Below are positions 41,794 through 50,615 of a DNA stretch of 64,000 nucleotides, piece after piece. Origin of the DNA: Marinobacter salinisoli. Lineage in GTDB: Bacteria; Pseudomonadota; Gammaproteobacteria; Pseudomonadales; Oleiphilaceae. Below the pieces are notes generated by a model, which made no database searches, was not told the DNA's origin, and saw only the letters and a program-made list of their open reading frames with translations. The stretch is from contig NZ_CP071247.1 of NCBI RefSeq assembly GCF_017301335.1, forward strand, positions 1,798,001 through 1,862,000. Direction: 5' to 3'. Numbering within the stretch: the stretch's first letter is position 1; every line of letters begins with the position of its first letter. Made by a program: the position numbers and the translations under genes.

Positions 41794-42669
41794 TTATGAG
41801 TTCAGTCTGTTTGCGCTTGTCAGTGTCTGGGTCAGGCGATCCATCACGCCGCCGCTGTGGCGCCAGAAGTGCCAGTACAGTTCAACCTGCAGCGGCTGAT
41901 CCGGTGTGATACTTACCAGTGTACCTGCTTCAAGTTCCTGTTGCGCCTGCATTTCCGGAATCATGCCATATCCCATCCCCGCCAGGGCCAGTTTTACAAA
42001 ACCTTCAGAGGACGGGCACAGGTGGTGCGGAACGCTGCCGTGGTATCCGCATTGAGACAGAAACCGGTTCTGCAGTTGATCGTTGGGGCCAAAGACAATA
42101 GCGGGGGCCTCCGCCAGCTCGCGGGTATTGAACCCCCGGGGAAAGTGGCGCCGGACATACCCCGGGGTGGCCAGCGGCCGGTAGATCATGCTGCCCAGGT
42201 GCACACTGCGGGCGCCGGCAACCGGTTGCGGTGCGCTGCACAGGCAGGCAGCGACGTCGCCCTCACGCATGCGTCGCAGGCCGACATCCTGATCTTCGAT
42301 GACGAGGTCAAGCAACACATCTTCGTCACTGCAGAATGCTCCGACCACGTCGGCCCACCAGGTGGCCAGGCTGTCGGCATTGAGTGCGACACGCAGCCGG
42401 GCAGAGGGCTCAGAAATGGCGGGCAGCGATTTGGCCAGGTCCCGTTCCAGTAGCTGGACCTGTTGAACGTGGTTCAGCAGCCTTTGGCCAGCGGGGGTTG
42501 CCCGGAGGGCAGGGCTGCGCACCAGCACCGGTTGCCCGAGCCGGATTTCCAGCGTTTTGATGCGCTGTGATACGGCAGACTGGCTGATACCCAGAACCAC
42601 ACCGGCACGCTCAAATCCCTCACACTCGATCACCGTTGTCAGCGCTTCAAGCAGTTTGTAATCGATCAT
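41794..42669 (-). CDS. argP: LysR regulator, ArgP/IciA type
   Basis: 291 residues. Opening MIDYKLLEALTTVIECEGFE, quoted as DYKLLEALTTVIECEGFE, and the helix-turn-helix GISQSAVSQRIKTLE match ArgP, the lysine/arginine-responsive activator. Directly divergent at 42758 is an LysE/ArgO-type amino-acid exporter, the known ArgP target in E. coli. The combination makes the call good. ArgP senses Lys and Arg in the cytoplasm. Its 3' neighbours (nnrU, GGCT) read the same way. Confidence 0.85.
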   Translation of the reverse strand: MIDYKLLEALTTVIECEGFERAGVVLGISQSAVSQRIKTLEIRLGQPVLVRSPALRATPAGQRLLNHVQQVQLLERDLAKSLPAISEPSARLRVALNADSLATWWADVVGAFCSDEDVLLDLVIEDQDVGLRRMREGDVAACLCSAPQPVAGARSVHLGSMIYRPLATPGYVRRHFPRGFNTRELAEAPAIVFGPNDQLQNRFLSQCGYHGSVPHHLCPSSEGFVKLALAGMGYGMIPEMQAQQELEAGTLVSITPDQPLQVELYWHFWRHSGGVMDRLTQTLTSANRLNS

Positions 42670-42757
42670 TAGATAATCTTATGCAGCATAATCAATATGA
42701 ATTTTTAGTATACCGGGAAATCGATATGCTGGCGCCCTCTGAATGGGAGGTTGCGCA

Positions 42758-43363
42758 GTGCTGGAAAGTTATCTGACGGGTTTGATTGTGTGTGGTGGCA
42801 TCATCGTGGCGATTGGCGCCCAGAATGCTTATATCCTGGGGCAGGCGATTCGCCGTGAGCATCATTGGTGGTCGGCCGGCTTCTGCATGGTGGCCGATGT
42901 GGCGCTGCTGACGTTAGGCATGTTTGGTGTCAGCGCCGCGCTGCTGGCCATGCCTGAGGCCCTTGAGATCATGCGCTGGCTCGGGGTGGCGTTTCTTGCC
43001 TGGATGGCGGTGCAGGCGCTGACCCGCGCAAGTCGGGGGCGGGCGGCACTGGAGGCGGGTGAAATTACCAAACGCAGCCTCAGAGGCGTGCTTTTTACCA
43101 CCCTGGCCGTGACCTTGATGAATCCTCAGGTGTATCTGGATACGTTACTGCTGATTCCGGCCATCGGGGCACAGCAGGAGAACCCGGCCACCTTCGTGGC
43201 GGGCGCAAGCAGCGCCTCTGTGCTCTGGTTCTCGTTAGTGGCGTGGGGCGGCTCGGCCCTGGCTCCCATCCTGTCGCGTCCCAAGGCGTGGCGCATCATT
43301 GATGGCGCGATTGGCCTGATGATGGCCGCCATTGCCATTCAGTTGGCTGTCAGCGGCTTGTGA
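42758..43363 (+). CDS. argO: LysE/ArgO-type amino-acid exporter
   Basis: 201 residues from GTG 42758, chosen because GGGAGG lies seven bases before it; the ATG at 42743 is itself inside that site. About six membrane helices. The LysE hallmark IGAQNAYILGQAIRREHHW, quoted as IGAQNAYILGQ, and TLMNPQVYLDTLLLIP are present. It exports excess arginine/lysine across the inner membrane. Divergent from the ArgP-like gene by 88 bases, which should hold the shared control region. Confidence 0.88.
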   Translation: MLESYLTGLIVCGGIIVAIGAQNAYILGQAIRREHHWWSAGFCMVADVALLTLGMFGVSAALLAMPEALEIMRWLGVAFLAWMAVQALTRASRGRAALEAGEITKRSLRGVLFTTLAVTLMNPQVYLDTLLLIPAIGAQQENPATFVAGASSASVLWFSLVAWGGSALAPILSRPKAWRIIDGAIGLMMAAIAIQLAVSGL

Positions 43364-43479
43364 CAGGCGTGCGGATAATTCAAACGGTCGTTTAAGTTTT
43401 CATTGCAACGGGCGTCCGGCTTGAGGAACATAGGCTGCTGATTGAAATGCCTGATTTTCCCCGTGTGTCGGAGCCACCC

Positions 43480-43950
43480 ATGAATCGAAACATCCGCCAA
43501 TGGTTTTCCAGTGCGAAGGGGATGCGCCTGCTGCTGGCAACGTTTATTCCCTACCGTGGCGCGGGTATCCGAGTCACCCACATCGCTGAGGATTTCAGTT
43601 CTGCCACCGTCGAGATGCGCAAGTACCGGTTCAACACCAACTATGTCGGCACTCACTTCGGCGGCTCCCTCTACAGCATGGTGGACCCCATGTACATGTT
43701 GCTGCTGATGCGGCGCCTGGGCAACGATTACATCGTGTGGGACAAGTTCGCGAGCATCGACTTCATCCGCCCGGGAACCGGTACCGTCACGGCCAGGTTC
43801 TCACTCACCGACGAACGACTTAACGAGATTCGTGAGGCCACCGCAGGCGGCGACAAACACCTGCCGGAATGGGACGTCGATGTCCTGAACGAAGACGGAG
43901 AGGTGGTGGCCCGGGTGCATAAGGTGCTGTACGTGCGCAAGAAGCGCTGA
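43480..43950 (+). CDS. DUF4442 thioesterase-like (hotdog) protein
   Basis: 156 residues from ATG 43480 (GGAG six bases upstream); an ATG at 43447 has no ribosome site. A hotdog-fold protein of the DUF4442 group: GTHFGGSLYSMVDPMYMLLL, quoted as THFGGSLYSMVDP, is the equivalent of the active-site helix, with FASIDFIRPGTGTV after it. Members are probable acyl-CoA thioesterases or their relatives; activity here is unproven. Convergent with the SRAP gene. Confidence 0.85.
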   Translation: MNRNIRQWFSSAKGMRLLLATFIPYRGAGIRVTHIAEDFSSATVEMRKYRFNTNYVGTHFGGSLYSMVDPMYMLLLMRRLGNDYIVWDKFASIDFIRPGTGTVTARFSLTDERLNEIREATAGGDKHLPEWDVDVLNEDGEVVARVHKVLYVRKKR

Positions 43951-43963
43951 TCCGACGTTTAGT

Positions 43964-44647
43964 TCAGGACGCCGGTTCGCCGGCACCGCCGATCAGCTCT
44001 TCGGAATTGTGCCTGGGGTTATTGACCGCATCCGACACCGGAAACTCTCTCAACTGCTCCATGGGCAGCCGCTGCGTGACAGCCCGGATCGCCTCGCGAG
44101 AGGTCGTTGATGGATCCAGCCAGCCGTGCAGACACCCCGGGTCCAGCACCACCGGTTGCCGGTCGTGGATGTGCTTGAGGGAATCGCAGGCCGGCTCGGT
44201 GATGATGGCGCAGGTGGAGGTTTCGTCGCCTTCGCGGGGCGTCCACAGGCCTGCCAAGAAAATCGCCGGGTTTTGCTCAGCATCCACCGGCGTGATATAG
44301 TGCGGCTCCTTGCCGTGCTCGGTCTGAAGCCATTCGTACCAGCCGTTGGCGGGAATCAGGCAGCGGTGATGAGCGAAGGCGTCCCGGAAATACCGTGATG
44401 TCGCCACAGTTTCGGCCCGCGCGTTGATCGGCGCCGGCGCTTTGCCGGTGGCCCAGGCGGGTTGGAAGCCCCAGTGGGATTTTACCAGGATGGGGTGACC
44501 GCCCATGGTCATCCGAATCATCGGGATCGCGACGCCGGGCGGGATGTTGTAGCTGGGCTCAAAATGACCATCCACGTCCAGCCCGTCGGGGAAGAAACGC
44601 GCGATCAGGGTTTCGGGTGGCGTGTAGAAGGTAAAACGTCCGCACAT
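43964..44647 (-). CDS. SRAP domain protein (HMCES/YedK), abasic-site DNA crosslinker
   Basis: 227 residues. The start must be ATG 44647, because removal of Met exposes Cys2 in MCGRF, the catalytic Cys that bonds abasic sites in single-stranded DNA; upstream in-frame starts would bury it. Other conserved parts: INARAETV, CLIPANGWYEW (active-site Glu) and HDRQPVVL (active-site His). The protein shields abasic sites at stalled replication forks. Divergent from the ArfB gene with 57 bases between. Confidence 0.95.
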   Translation of the reverse strand: MCGRFTFYTPPETLIARFFPDGLDVDGHFEPSYNIPPGVAIPMIRMTMGGHPILVKSHWGFQPAWATGKAPAPINARAETVATSRYFRDAFAHHRCLIPANGWYEWLQTEHGKEPHYITPVDAEQNPAIFLAGLWTPREGDETSTCAIITEPACDSLKHIHDRQPVVLDPGCLHGWLDPSTTSREAIRAVTQRLPMEQLREFPVSDAVNNPRHNSEELIGGAGEPAS

Positions 44648-44704
44648 TGTGGTTTCTTCCTTGGTTTCAGGGCGTTGCATTGCGGGTTCTGGTACCCTGT
44701 CCGA

Positions 44705-45118
44705 ATGCTGAAATTATCCAACAACGTTGCCATTCCGGACTGGGAGCTCCAGATCACCCAGATTCGTGCCCAGGGCGCGGGCGGCCAGAACGTCAATAAA
44801 GTCGCCTCTGCCGTGCACCTGAGATTTGATGTGCTGCATTCCAGCCTGCCGCCGTTTTACAAGGAGCGCCTGATGGCGCTGAGCGATCAGCGCGTCAGCA
44901 AAGAAGGCGTCATCATTATTAAAGCGCAAACCTTTCGCACGCTCGAGAAGAACAAGGACGATGCGCTACGACGCCTGAAAGCACTGATTCTGGACGCGGT
45001 CAAAACCGAGAAGGTCCGGCGTCCCACCAAACCCTCCAAATCGGCGAAGAAAAAGCGCCTGGATAAGAAAACCCAGAAAGGCAGAACCAAGGCGTTACGC
45101 GGCAAGGTTCAGCTCTGA
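44705..45118 (+). CDS. arfB: Ribosome-rescue peptidyl-tRNA hydrolase ArfB (YaeJ)
   Basis: 137 residues from ATG 44705, which gives the normal ArfB start (LKLSNNVAIPDWELQ). The catalytic GGQ lies in AQGAGGQNVNK. The Lys/Arg-rich C-terminal tail (KSAKKKRLDKKTQKGRTKAL, quoted as KKKRLDKKTQKGR) enters the empty mRNA channel of a stalled ribosome. It hydrolyses peptidyl-tRNA on non-stop ribosomes. Its end overlaps the convergent esterase gene by ten bases. Confidence 0.95.
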   Translation: MLKLSNNVAIPDWELQITQIRAQGAGGQNVNKVASAVHLRFDVLHSSLPPFYKERLMALSDQRVSKEGVIIIKAQTFRTLEKNKDDALRRLKALILDAVKTEKVRRPTKPSKSAKKKRLDKKTQKGRTKALRGKVQL

Positions 45119-46191
45119 GCCGCACGCGCCTCGTTGGCCGATTGGTCAGACTTCGCTTCCTGCAGGAATGCCTGAATGTCCTCGAAGGCTTCCTCGGCCT
45201 CGGGCAGCTTCGGGACAAAAATGTGCCACACATGCACCATGCCAGACCAGGTATGCAGGGTCACCGGCGATCCCTCGGCTCGCGCCTTGGCGGCGTAGCG
45301 TCGGGCATTATCAAGCAGCATTTCTGAATCACTGGCGTGAATCAGCACCGGCGGCAGGTTGTGCAGATCGCCCCGCAAGGGTGAGGCCACCGGGCTCAGA
45401 GGCGAGACCCGGAACGCCGCCAGGGTTGCCCACCAGATTACCGGCAGGGGCACCTTCGACAAGCCACCGAAGGCGGGGCCTAACAGGGGATCGGTCTGGA
45501 TGTTGGCGCGATTGCTGGGGGCGGTCAGGGTCAGATCGGTGGATGGGCACAAGGCAACCGCCGCGTCTGCCTGACGCAACCCTTTGTGTTTGATCCAGCC
45601 CAGCAGCCCGAGGGTGTGGCTGCCGCCGGCAGAATCGCCGGCAATCAGCAAATAAGACGCGGGCGACTCACCATCCGGCCCGTTCTCCAGCAGCCAGCGA
45701 TAGGCCTTCCGGCAGTCGCGTACCCCATCCATGTAGCGGTGTTCCGGCATCAGGCGGTAATCCACGGCAAACACCGCTGCATTGGCGATGCGGGAAAAAC
45801 GGTCAGTGATGGCGCGGTGACTCTTCGGGCTGCCGGCGGCCCAGGCCCCGCCATGGATGTACAGCGCCCGTCGGCGGGTATCCACACCGGGCGCGATAAC
45901 CCACTCGCCCCGTGGATGGGATACCGGGCGGAACTCCGATTCCAGCGTCAGGCCGTCGCTGAGTGCGTCCATGTGTGTGCGCAGGGCCTGCAACCTTGCC
46001 TTTCCCCGCAGCCCGCGTGAACTTTGCCCGAGTTCGCGTATGCGGCCAAGCACGTACCGATGCTCGTCACTGGGTGGCCCGCCCCGAAAGGGTTGGTGTG
46101 GGTCGTCCAGGTGCGACAGGTCCTCGACCCGGAACAGGAAATAGGTGGCGGCGATCACTAACAGCAGCAGTGCGAGAAGGAACCAGAGCAT
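45109..46191 (-). CDS. HSL-type alpha/beta hydrolase with N-terminal membrane anchor
   Basis: 360 residues from ATG 46191 (GAGG ahead). One N-terminal membrane helix (LWFLLALLLLVIAATYFLF), then the family IV (hormone-sensitive lipase-like) catalytic domain: oxyanion HGGAWAAG, nucleophile GDSAGGS, Asp in HASDSEMLLDNA, quoted as ASDSEML, and His in HVWHIF. It probably hydrolyses short acyl esters at the inner membrane. Monocistronic; its 3' end overlaps arfB. Confidence 0.9.
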   Translation of the reverse strand: MLWFLLALLLLVIAATYFLFRVEDLSHLDDPHQPFRGGPPSDEHRYVLGRIRELGQSSRGLRGKARLQALRTHMDALSDGLTLESEFRPVSHPRGEWVIAPGVDTRRRALYIHGGAWAAGSPKSHRAITDRFSRIANAAVFAVDYRLMPEHRYMDGVRDCRKAYRWLLENGPDGESPASYLLIAGDSAGGSHTLGLLGWIKHKGLRQADAAVALCPSTDLTLTAPSNRANIQTDPLLGPAFGGLSKVPLPVIWWATLAAFRVSPLSPVASPLRGDLHNLPPVLIHASDSEMLLDNARRYAAKARAEGSPVTLHTWSGMVHVWHIFVPKLPEAEEAFEDIQAFLQEAKSDQSANEARAAQS

Positions 46192-46298
46192 GGGCGGTCC
46201 TCGTTGAATTGGCCCCTCGTGATGGGGCGAACTATGCTGAAAAGCACACCCGGCATACAAAGGGTGGTGCCTTTAAAGATCACAGAAGGAGCCGCTGC

Positions 46299-46622
46299 AT
46301 GCAAATAGCCTATCGGGCCCGCGACATTACCGAAGCGCATATTGTTGCCGGTTTCCTCGGCGCCCATGGCGTGGAGGCATTTGTGGGCGGTCATTACCTT
46401 CAGGGCGCCATGGGGGAGATTGGGGCAGCCGGTTTTAGCAACGTACACGTCAACGATGAGGACCTGTTCCGTGCCCGGGAGCTGGTTCGCGAGTACGAAA
46501 CGGGCGCACCTCAGGCTCTGGTTTCCGCAAGCGACGGGGAGGGCAGGGCTGATTTTTACGCCCGGTGGTTCCTGTTCGCCCTCGTGGTTCTGGCCATCGC
46601 GGCGATCCACGCCGGCGGATGA
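46299..46622 (+). CDS. DUF2007 domain protein with C-terminal membrane helix
   Basis: 107 residues from ATG 46299 (AGAAGGAG upstream). The N-terminal part QIAYRARDITEAHIVAGFL, quoted as ARDITEAHIVAGFLGAHGV, is the DUF2007 pattern of small PII-like signalling-fold proteins, and the C-terminal 17 residues (FLFALVVLAIAAIHAGG) form a membrane segment. Function is unknown. It lies between a divergent esterase gene and the Ohr gene and seems monocistronic. Confidence 0.85.
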   Translation: MQIAYRARDITEAHIVAGFLGAHGVEAFVGGHYLQGAMGEIGAAGFSNVHVNDEDLFRARELVREYETGAPQALVSASDGEGRADFYARWFLFALVVLAIAAIHAGG

Positions 46623-46640
46623 TTCCGCGGTTTTGTTTGC

Positions 46641-46688
46641 ACAATGGCTGCCGCATTGTTATTTTTAAGTTGTGGACAATTTAGTTGT
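46641..46688. promoter_or_regulatory. Dyads of OhrR-box type upstream of ohr
   Basis: ACAATTTAGTTGT at 46676-46688 is nearly palindromic (one mismatched pair) and resembles the OhrR consensus TACAATT-AATTGTA. A second dyad, ACAATG-N7-CATTGT, lies at 46641-46659. Both are just ahead of the Ohr start at 46741. No ohrR gene lies in the window, so the regulator would be elsewhere. Confidence 0.45.
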
Positions 46689-46740
46689 GCGTAATTTTTT
46701 TGAGCGTTGTTGAATTAATCAAAGCGAAAAGGAGAAAGAC

Positions 46741-47169
46741 ATGTCGATTGAACAGGTTCTGTATCGTGCCTATGCCGAAGCCACCGGTGGCCGCGACGGA
46801 CGCGCCATTTCCTCTGACGGCATTCTTGATGTTGAGCTGACAACACCAAAGGAACTGGGTGGTGCCGGCGGTAAGGGAACCAATCCCGAGCAATTGTTTG
46901 CCGCGGGTTATTCGGCGTGCTTTATCGGTGCCATGAAGTTCGTTGCCGGCCGTGACAGCATCAAGCTGCCTGAAGAGGTGTCCGTCGAAGGGGTTGTCGG
47001 CATCGGCCAGATTCCAGCCGGCTTTGGTATTGAAGTGGAGCTGAAGATCAGCCTCCCGGGCATGGACGACGGTGATGCCCAGAAGGTTATCGATGAGGCG
47101 CACAAGGTATGCCCTTACTCCAACGCCACCCGTGGCAACATCGATGTGACCCTCACTCGCGTCGACTGA
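46741..47169 (+). CDS. ohr: Organic hydroperoxide resistance protein (Ohr)
   Basis: 142 residues, the family length. The two catalytic Cys are seen in [10 protein letters not shown] and CPYSNATRG. It reduces organic and fatty-acid hydroperoxides with lipoylated partners as electron donors. AAAAGGAG precedes the start. The upstream region contains dyads of the OhrR-box type. Monocistronic. Confidence 0.95.
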   Translation: MSIEQVLYRAYAEATGGRDGRAISSDGILDVELTTPKELGGAGGKGTNPEQLFAAGYSACFIGAMKFVAGRDSIKLPEEVSVEGVVGIGQIPAGFGIEVELKISLPGMDDGDAQKVIDEAHKVCPYSNATRGNIDVTLTRVD

Positions 47170-47298
47170 AGTCAGCGCCATTAGCCAGTCGCACGCCCGG
47201 CTGGCTTACCCTTCCTGTCTTCATTTCCTGTCATCGCTTGCCAGCCAGGCGACAAGCCGCGACGATAGATACGTCGCTATGAATCCGTGGGAGTTGCC

Positions 47299-48057
47299 AT
47301 GAATCACTCTGAACGCGTAGCGCTGGTTACCGGCGGTGCCAAAGGTATCGGACGGGGGATTGTGCGCCATCTGGCCGACGACGGCTGGAAGGTGGCGTTC
47401 AGCGATGTCGATGCGCCGGTGGGCGAAGCTCTGGCCGAAACCGGCGAGGGCAGGCTGAAATTCATTCACGGCGATGTGGCCAGCGAGACGGATGTCGAGC
47501 AGATGGTTCGGCTGGCGCATCAATGGGGTGGCCGTCTGGATGCGGTAATCAACAACGCCGGTATTGCCGATCCGGAAACCGGGCCGGTGGAGGAGCTGGC
47601 GCTGGATCGCTGGCAGCGACGCCTGGACGTGAATCTCACGGGGCCCTTTCTCGTGGCCAAGCATTCGGTGCCGCTGCTCCGCAAGCACCGAGGTGCCATC
47701 GTAAATATGGCCTCCACCCGTGCGTTACAGTCCGAGCCCAACACGGAAGCCTATGCCGCCACCAAGGGCGGAATTGTGGCGCTGACACACAGTCTGGCCA
47801 TCAGTCTTGGCCCCGACATCCGGGTCAACTGCATCAGCCCCGGGTGGATTGACACCCGTGCCTTTCAGGGCGGTTCCGAGCCTGTTGAGCCGCTGACCAA
47901 GCCTGATCATCAGCAGCATCCGGCGGGTCGTGTGGGGACGCCTTACGACGTCGCGGCACTGGTGAGCTTTCTGATTTCCCCGCAGGCAGGCTTTGTGACC
48001 GGCCAGAACTTTGTCATTGACGGCGGCATGGTTCGCAAAATGATTTACGAGGAGTGA
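47299..48057 (+). CDS. SDR family oxidoreductase
   Basis: 252 residues from ATG 47299 (GGGAG six bases upstream); the GTG at 47287 lacks a ribosome site. TGGAKGIG (cofactor loop), NNAGIADPETG and YAATK (catalytic Tyr/Lys) are all present, and the C-terminus reads GFVTGQNFVIDGG. A classical SDR with unknown substrate. The thpR gene starts five bases after its stop, so the two are probably translated from one message. Confidence 0.92.
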   Translation: MNHSERVALVTGGAKGIGRGIVRHLADDGWKVAFSDVDAPVGEALAETGEGRLKFIHGDVASETDVEQMVRLAHQWGGRLDAVINNAGIADPETGPVEELALDRWQRRLDVNLTGPFLVAKHSVPLLRKHRGAIVNMASTRALQSEPNTEAYAATKGGIVALTHSLAISLGPDIRVNCISPGWIDTRAFQGGSEPVEPLTKPDHQQHPAGRVGTPYDVAALVSFLISPQAGFVTGQNFVIDGGMVRKMIYEE

Positions 48058-48062
48058 GCCCG

Positions 48063-48599
48063 GTGCCGAGGCTGTTCTTCTCGATCGAAATACCTGTCCA
48101 GATCAAGCAGCGCCTGCTGCAAGTCAGGGCCCCCGTGGCTGGTGCCCGCTGGCAGAGCGCGGCGCAGTTGCATCTGACCCTGCTGTTCCTGGGGCCGGTT
48201 TCTGATGACAGGGTGGCTGAGGTCTGTGCCGAAGTCCGTGCCTTGGCGATGCCCGCATTTGATCTGGAGGTATCCGGGATAGGGTGTTTCGGACAACCGG
48301 CGTCACCCCGCAATCTGTGGGCGGGGGTGAGCCCGTGCGACTCACTGCTGGCACTACAGGCCGCGTTAAAAGATGTGCTTGGAGGGCTCGGGTTCGAGTT
48401 CGATCAACGTGCCTTTCGGCCCCACGTCACCCTGGCCCGATTCAAGAAACAGCGTGGTTCGGTGGCGGCGCTGCTGGATGATCACCAGAGCACCAATTTT
48501 GGTGCCTTTCCGGTGCAGGAGTTTGTGCTGTATCAGAGCACACAGGGCGGTGGCGGTTCCGTGTATACCGTTCTGGAGCGATTTGCGCTGGAAGGTTAG
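48063..48599 (+). CDS. thpR: RNA 2',3'-cyclic phosphodiesterase (ThpR/LigT)
   Basis: 178 residues from GTG 48063, chosen since GAGGAG at the SDR stop is eight bases away; GTG 48054 would sit inside that site. Two HxTx motifs of the 2H phosphoesterases are visible: HLTLLFLG and HVTLARFK. It opens 2',3'-cyclic phosphate ends on RNA. It follows an SDR gene closely; no RNA ligase or tRNA genes are near. Confidence 0.9.
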   Translation: MPRLFFSIEIPVQIKQRLLQVRAPVAGARWQSAAQLHLTLLFLGPVSDDRVAEVCAEVRALAMPAFDLEVSGIGCFGQPASPRNLWAGVSPCDSLLALQAALKDVLGGLGFEFDQRAFRPHVTLARFKKQRGSVAALLDDHQSTNFGAFPVQEFVLYQSTQGGGGSVYTVLERFALEG

Positions 48600-48681
48600 C
48601 CTCGATTTTGCCATTCTTCGGCTGATAGCGTGCTGGTAACTTACCGTTAACAGGCGAATTTTTGGTGGGGTCGATCTCTTC

Positions 48682-49089
48682 ATGACGCAGGGTGCTATGG
48701 AAACAACACGAATCACACTGATCGCGGCAACGGGTGTTGTCCTGTTCTTTTTGGCCAACTATCTGTGCCGTTATCTGCTTGGATTCTCCGGCGTGCTGGC
48801 CTCCGTGCTCATCGCGCTGATGATTGCCGCCTACATGGGGTTTTCAGTGGCCAGGCTACTGAAGCGGGAGCCGACCGCCGAAGAGCGATCACGAATGCTC
48901 TGGATTTACGGTGGTTTCCTGGCTGCGTTATTTGCCGCTTTTGGCGCCTGGGTCTATTCGGTCAGTGGTCTCGACACGCTGGCCATCGCCACGTTGTTGT
49001 CTCACTATTTGCCCTATCCCGCTTTTGCTCATGTCTTTCTGTCGGACCGCATGATCCGACTGTTTCTGGGGCAGGACGATCTGTCCTGA
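48682..49089 (+). CDS. Four-helix membrane protein of unknown family
   Basis: 135 residues with four hydrophobic segments (about 11-30, 33-52, 72-95 and 97-118) and a cytoplasmic loop KREPTAEERSRM between helices 2 and 3. The layout recalls ABZJ_00895-like proteins, but this is weak. Starts at 48682 or 48697 are possible. It lies 18 bases before the FetA gene, so it may be transcribed with the iron exporter. Confidence 0.6.
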   Translation: MTQGAMETTRITLIAATGVVLFFLANYLCRYLLGFSGVLASVLIALMIAAYMGFSVARLLKREPTAEERSRMLWIYGGFLAALFAAFGAWVYSVSGLDTLAIATLLSHYLPYPAFAHVFLSDRMIRLFLGQDDLS

Positions 49090-49107
49090 CCACCAGGGAG
49101 GAATCCC

Positions 49108-49713
49108 TTGTCAACATTGACGCTGGAACAGGTTTCGGTTGGCGCCCTGCGGGACGTGAGTCTGGCGGTGCAGGGTGGCGAAATCCTATGCCTGTCCGGC
49201 CCGTCTGGAAGTGGCAAGAGCCGCCTGTTGCGGGCAATAGCCGATCTTGATCCTCACCAGGGGCAGGTTCGGCTGGACGATATGGAGCAGGGAACTGTGC
49301 CAGGGCATCGCTGGCGTCAGCGGGTCATGATGGTGCCGGCGGACAGCCAGTGGTGGTTCGAGCAGGTTGGCGAGCACTTTCAGCCGACGCTACCGCAAGT
49401 GCCCGATGCCCTTGGCTTTCCTGCGGATGTGCTGGCCTGGCCGGTCGTCCGGTTATCATCCGGTGAGCGACAGCGTCTGGCATTGCTGCGGGCGCTGGCC
49501 CGTAAACCCGCCGTTCTGCTGCTGGATGAGCCCACGGCCAATCTGGACGAAGAAATGGTCGAGCGGGTGGAGGCCTGGCTGAAGGCCGAGATCCGACGGC
49601 GCAATATCATCGTGTTCTGGGTCGCGCACGATTCGGCACAGATTCTTCGGGTGGCCGACCGCCACTACCGGCTGGTGGGTCACCAACTGGAGGTGGCGCA
49701 TGGAAGTCATTGA
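49108..49713 (+). CDS. fetA: Iron-efflux ABC transporter ATP-binding protein FetA
   Basis: 201 residues. TTG start, supported by AGGGAGGA six bases upstream. Walker A GPSGSGKS, signature LSSGERQRL and Walker B VLLLDEPTANLD are present, and a His follows in the switch (WVAHDS). It pairs with the permease gene, which overlaps by 14 bases. The FetAB pair exports iron and helps under oxidative stress. Confidence 0.9.
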   Translation: MSTLTLEQVSVGALRDVSLAVQGGEILCLSGPSGSGKSRLLRAIADLDPHQGQVRLDDMEQGTVPGHRWRQRVMMVPADSQWWFEQVGEHFQPTLPQVPDALGFPADVLAWPVVRLSSGERQRLALLRALARKPAVLLLDEPTANLDEEMVERVEAWLKAEIRRRNIIVFWVAHDSAQILRVADRHYRLVGHQLEVAHGSH

Positions 49714-50506
49714 TCTGGCCTGGTGGAAACTCGCCCTTGTGGCGCTCCTTGTTCTGGCACTGGCCGGTGTCAGTCTTGCCGCCCGGCTCGGCATTACGCG
49801 CAGCCTGCTGATTGCCGCCAGCCGCACCGTGATCCAGCTGGCACTGATTGGCCTGGTGCTGGAAGCGCTATTTGCCTCGGCTGAATTTTACTGGATCGCT
49901 TTGCTTGCGCTGATCATGCTGCTGGTGGCTGGTCGGGAAGTCATGGCGCGGCAGCAGCGGCGCCTGAGGGGGATATGGTCTTTCGGTATCGGTACCGGGG
50001 CGATGTTTGTGTCCTCGTTTACCGTGACGGTTTTGACCCTGGTGGTGGTGATCGGCCCCGAGCCCTGGTATGCCCCTCAGTATGCGATACCGCTGCTGGG
50101 CATGATGCTCGGCAACACCATGACCGGCGTGGCGCTGAGCCTTGACCGGCTCACCGAGTCGGTCTGGGATCAGCGCGCGGTGATCGAAAACCGGTTGATG
50201 CTGGGCGAAACCTGGCGCGAAGCGCTTGAGGATATCCGTCGCCATGCCATGCGAAGCGGTATGATGCCCGCCATCAATGCCATGGCGGCAGCGGGTATTG
50301 TCAGTCTGCCCGGCATGATGACCGGCCAGATTCTGGCGGGCAGCCCGCCGGCGGTGGCGGTCAAGTACCAGATACTGGTGATGCTGACCATTACCGTTGG
50401 AACCGGATTCGGCACTTTGATGGCCGTCTCCTGGGGTGGCCGGCGACTCTTCGATGAACGCGAGCGGCTCAGGCTTGACCGCTTGATCCGCGTTGGCGGG
50501 CGCTAG
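49700..50506 (+). CDS. fetB: Iron-efflux ABC transporter permease FetB
   Basis: 268 residues with about seven membrane helices. The conserved FetB/YbbM parts are MLGNTMTGVALSLDRL, quoted as LGNTMTGVALSL, and INAMAAAGIVSLPGMMTGQIL, quoted as AAAGIVSLPGMMTGQIL. The start overlaps the FetA gene by 14 bases. Inner-membrane pore of the iron exporter. Confidence 0.92.
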   Translation: MEVIDLAWWKLALVALLVLALAGVSLAARLGITRSLLIAASRTVIQLALIGLVLEALFASAEFYWIALLALIMLLVAGREVMARQQRRLRGIWSFGIGTGAMFVSSFTVTVLTLVVVIGPEPWYAPQYAIPLLGMMLGNTMTGVALSLDRLTESVWDQRAVIENRLMLGETWREALEDIRRHAMRSGMMPAINAMAAAGIVSLPGMMTGQILAGSPPAVAVKYQILVMLTITVGTGFGTLMAVSWGGRRLFDERERLRLDRLIRVGGR

Positions 50507-50615
50507 GTCCCGACAGGGGCGGCCTGAGACCTTACAGAGAATCCGTTGTAGCGAGCCGGCATCGGGTTCGTTGATGGCACAGAATTAAGCACTGGTTTTC
50601 TAGCAGGAGTGACGC

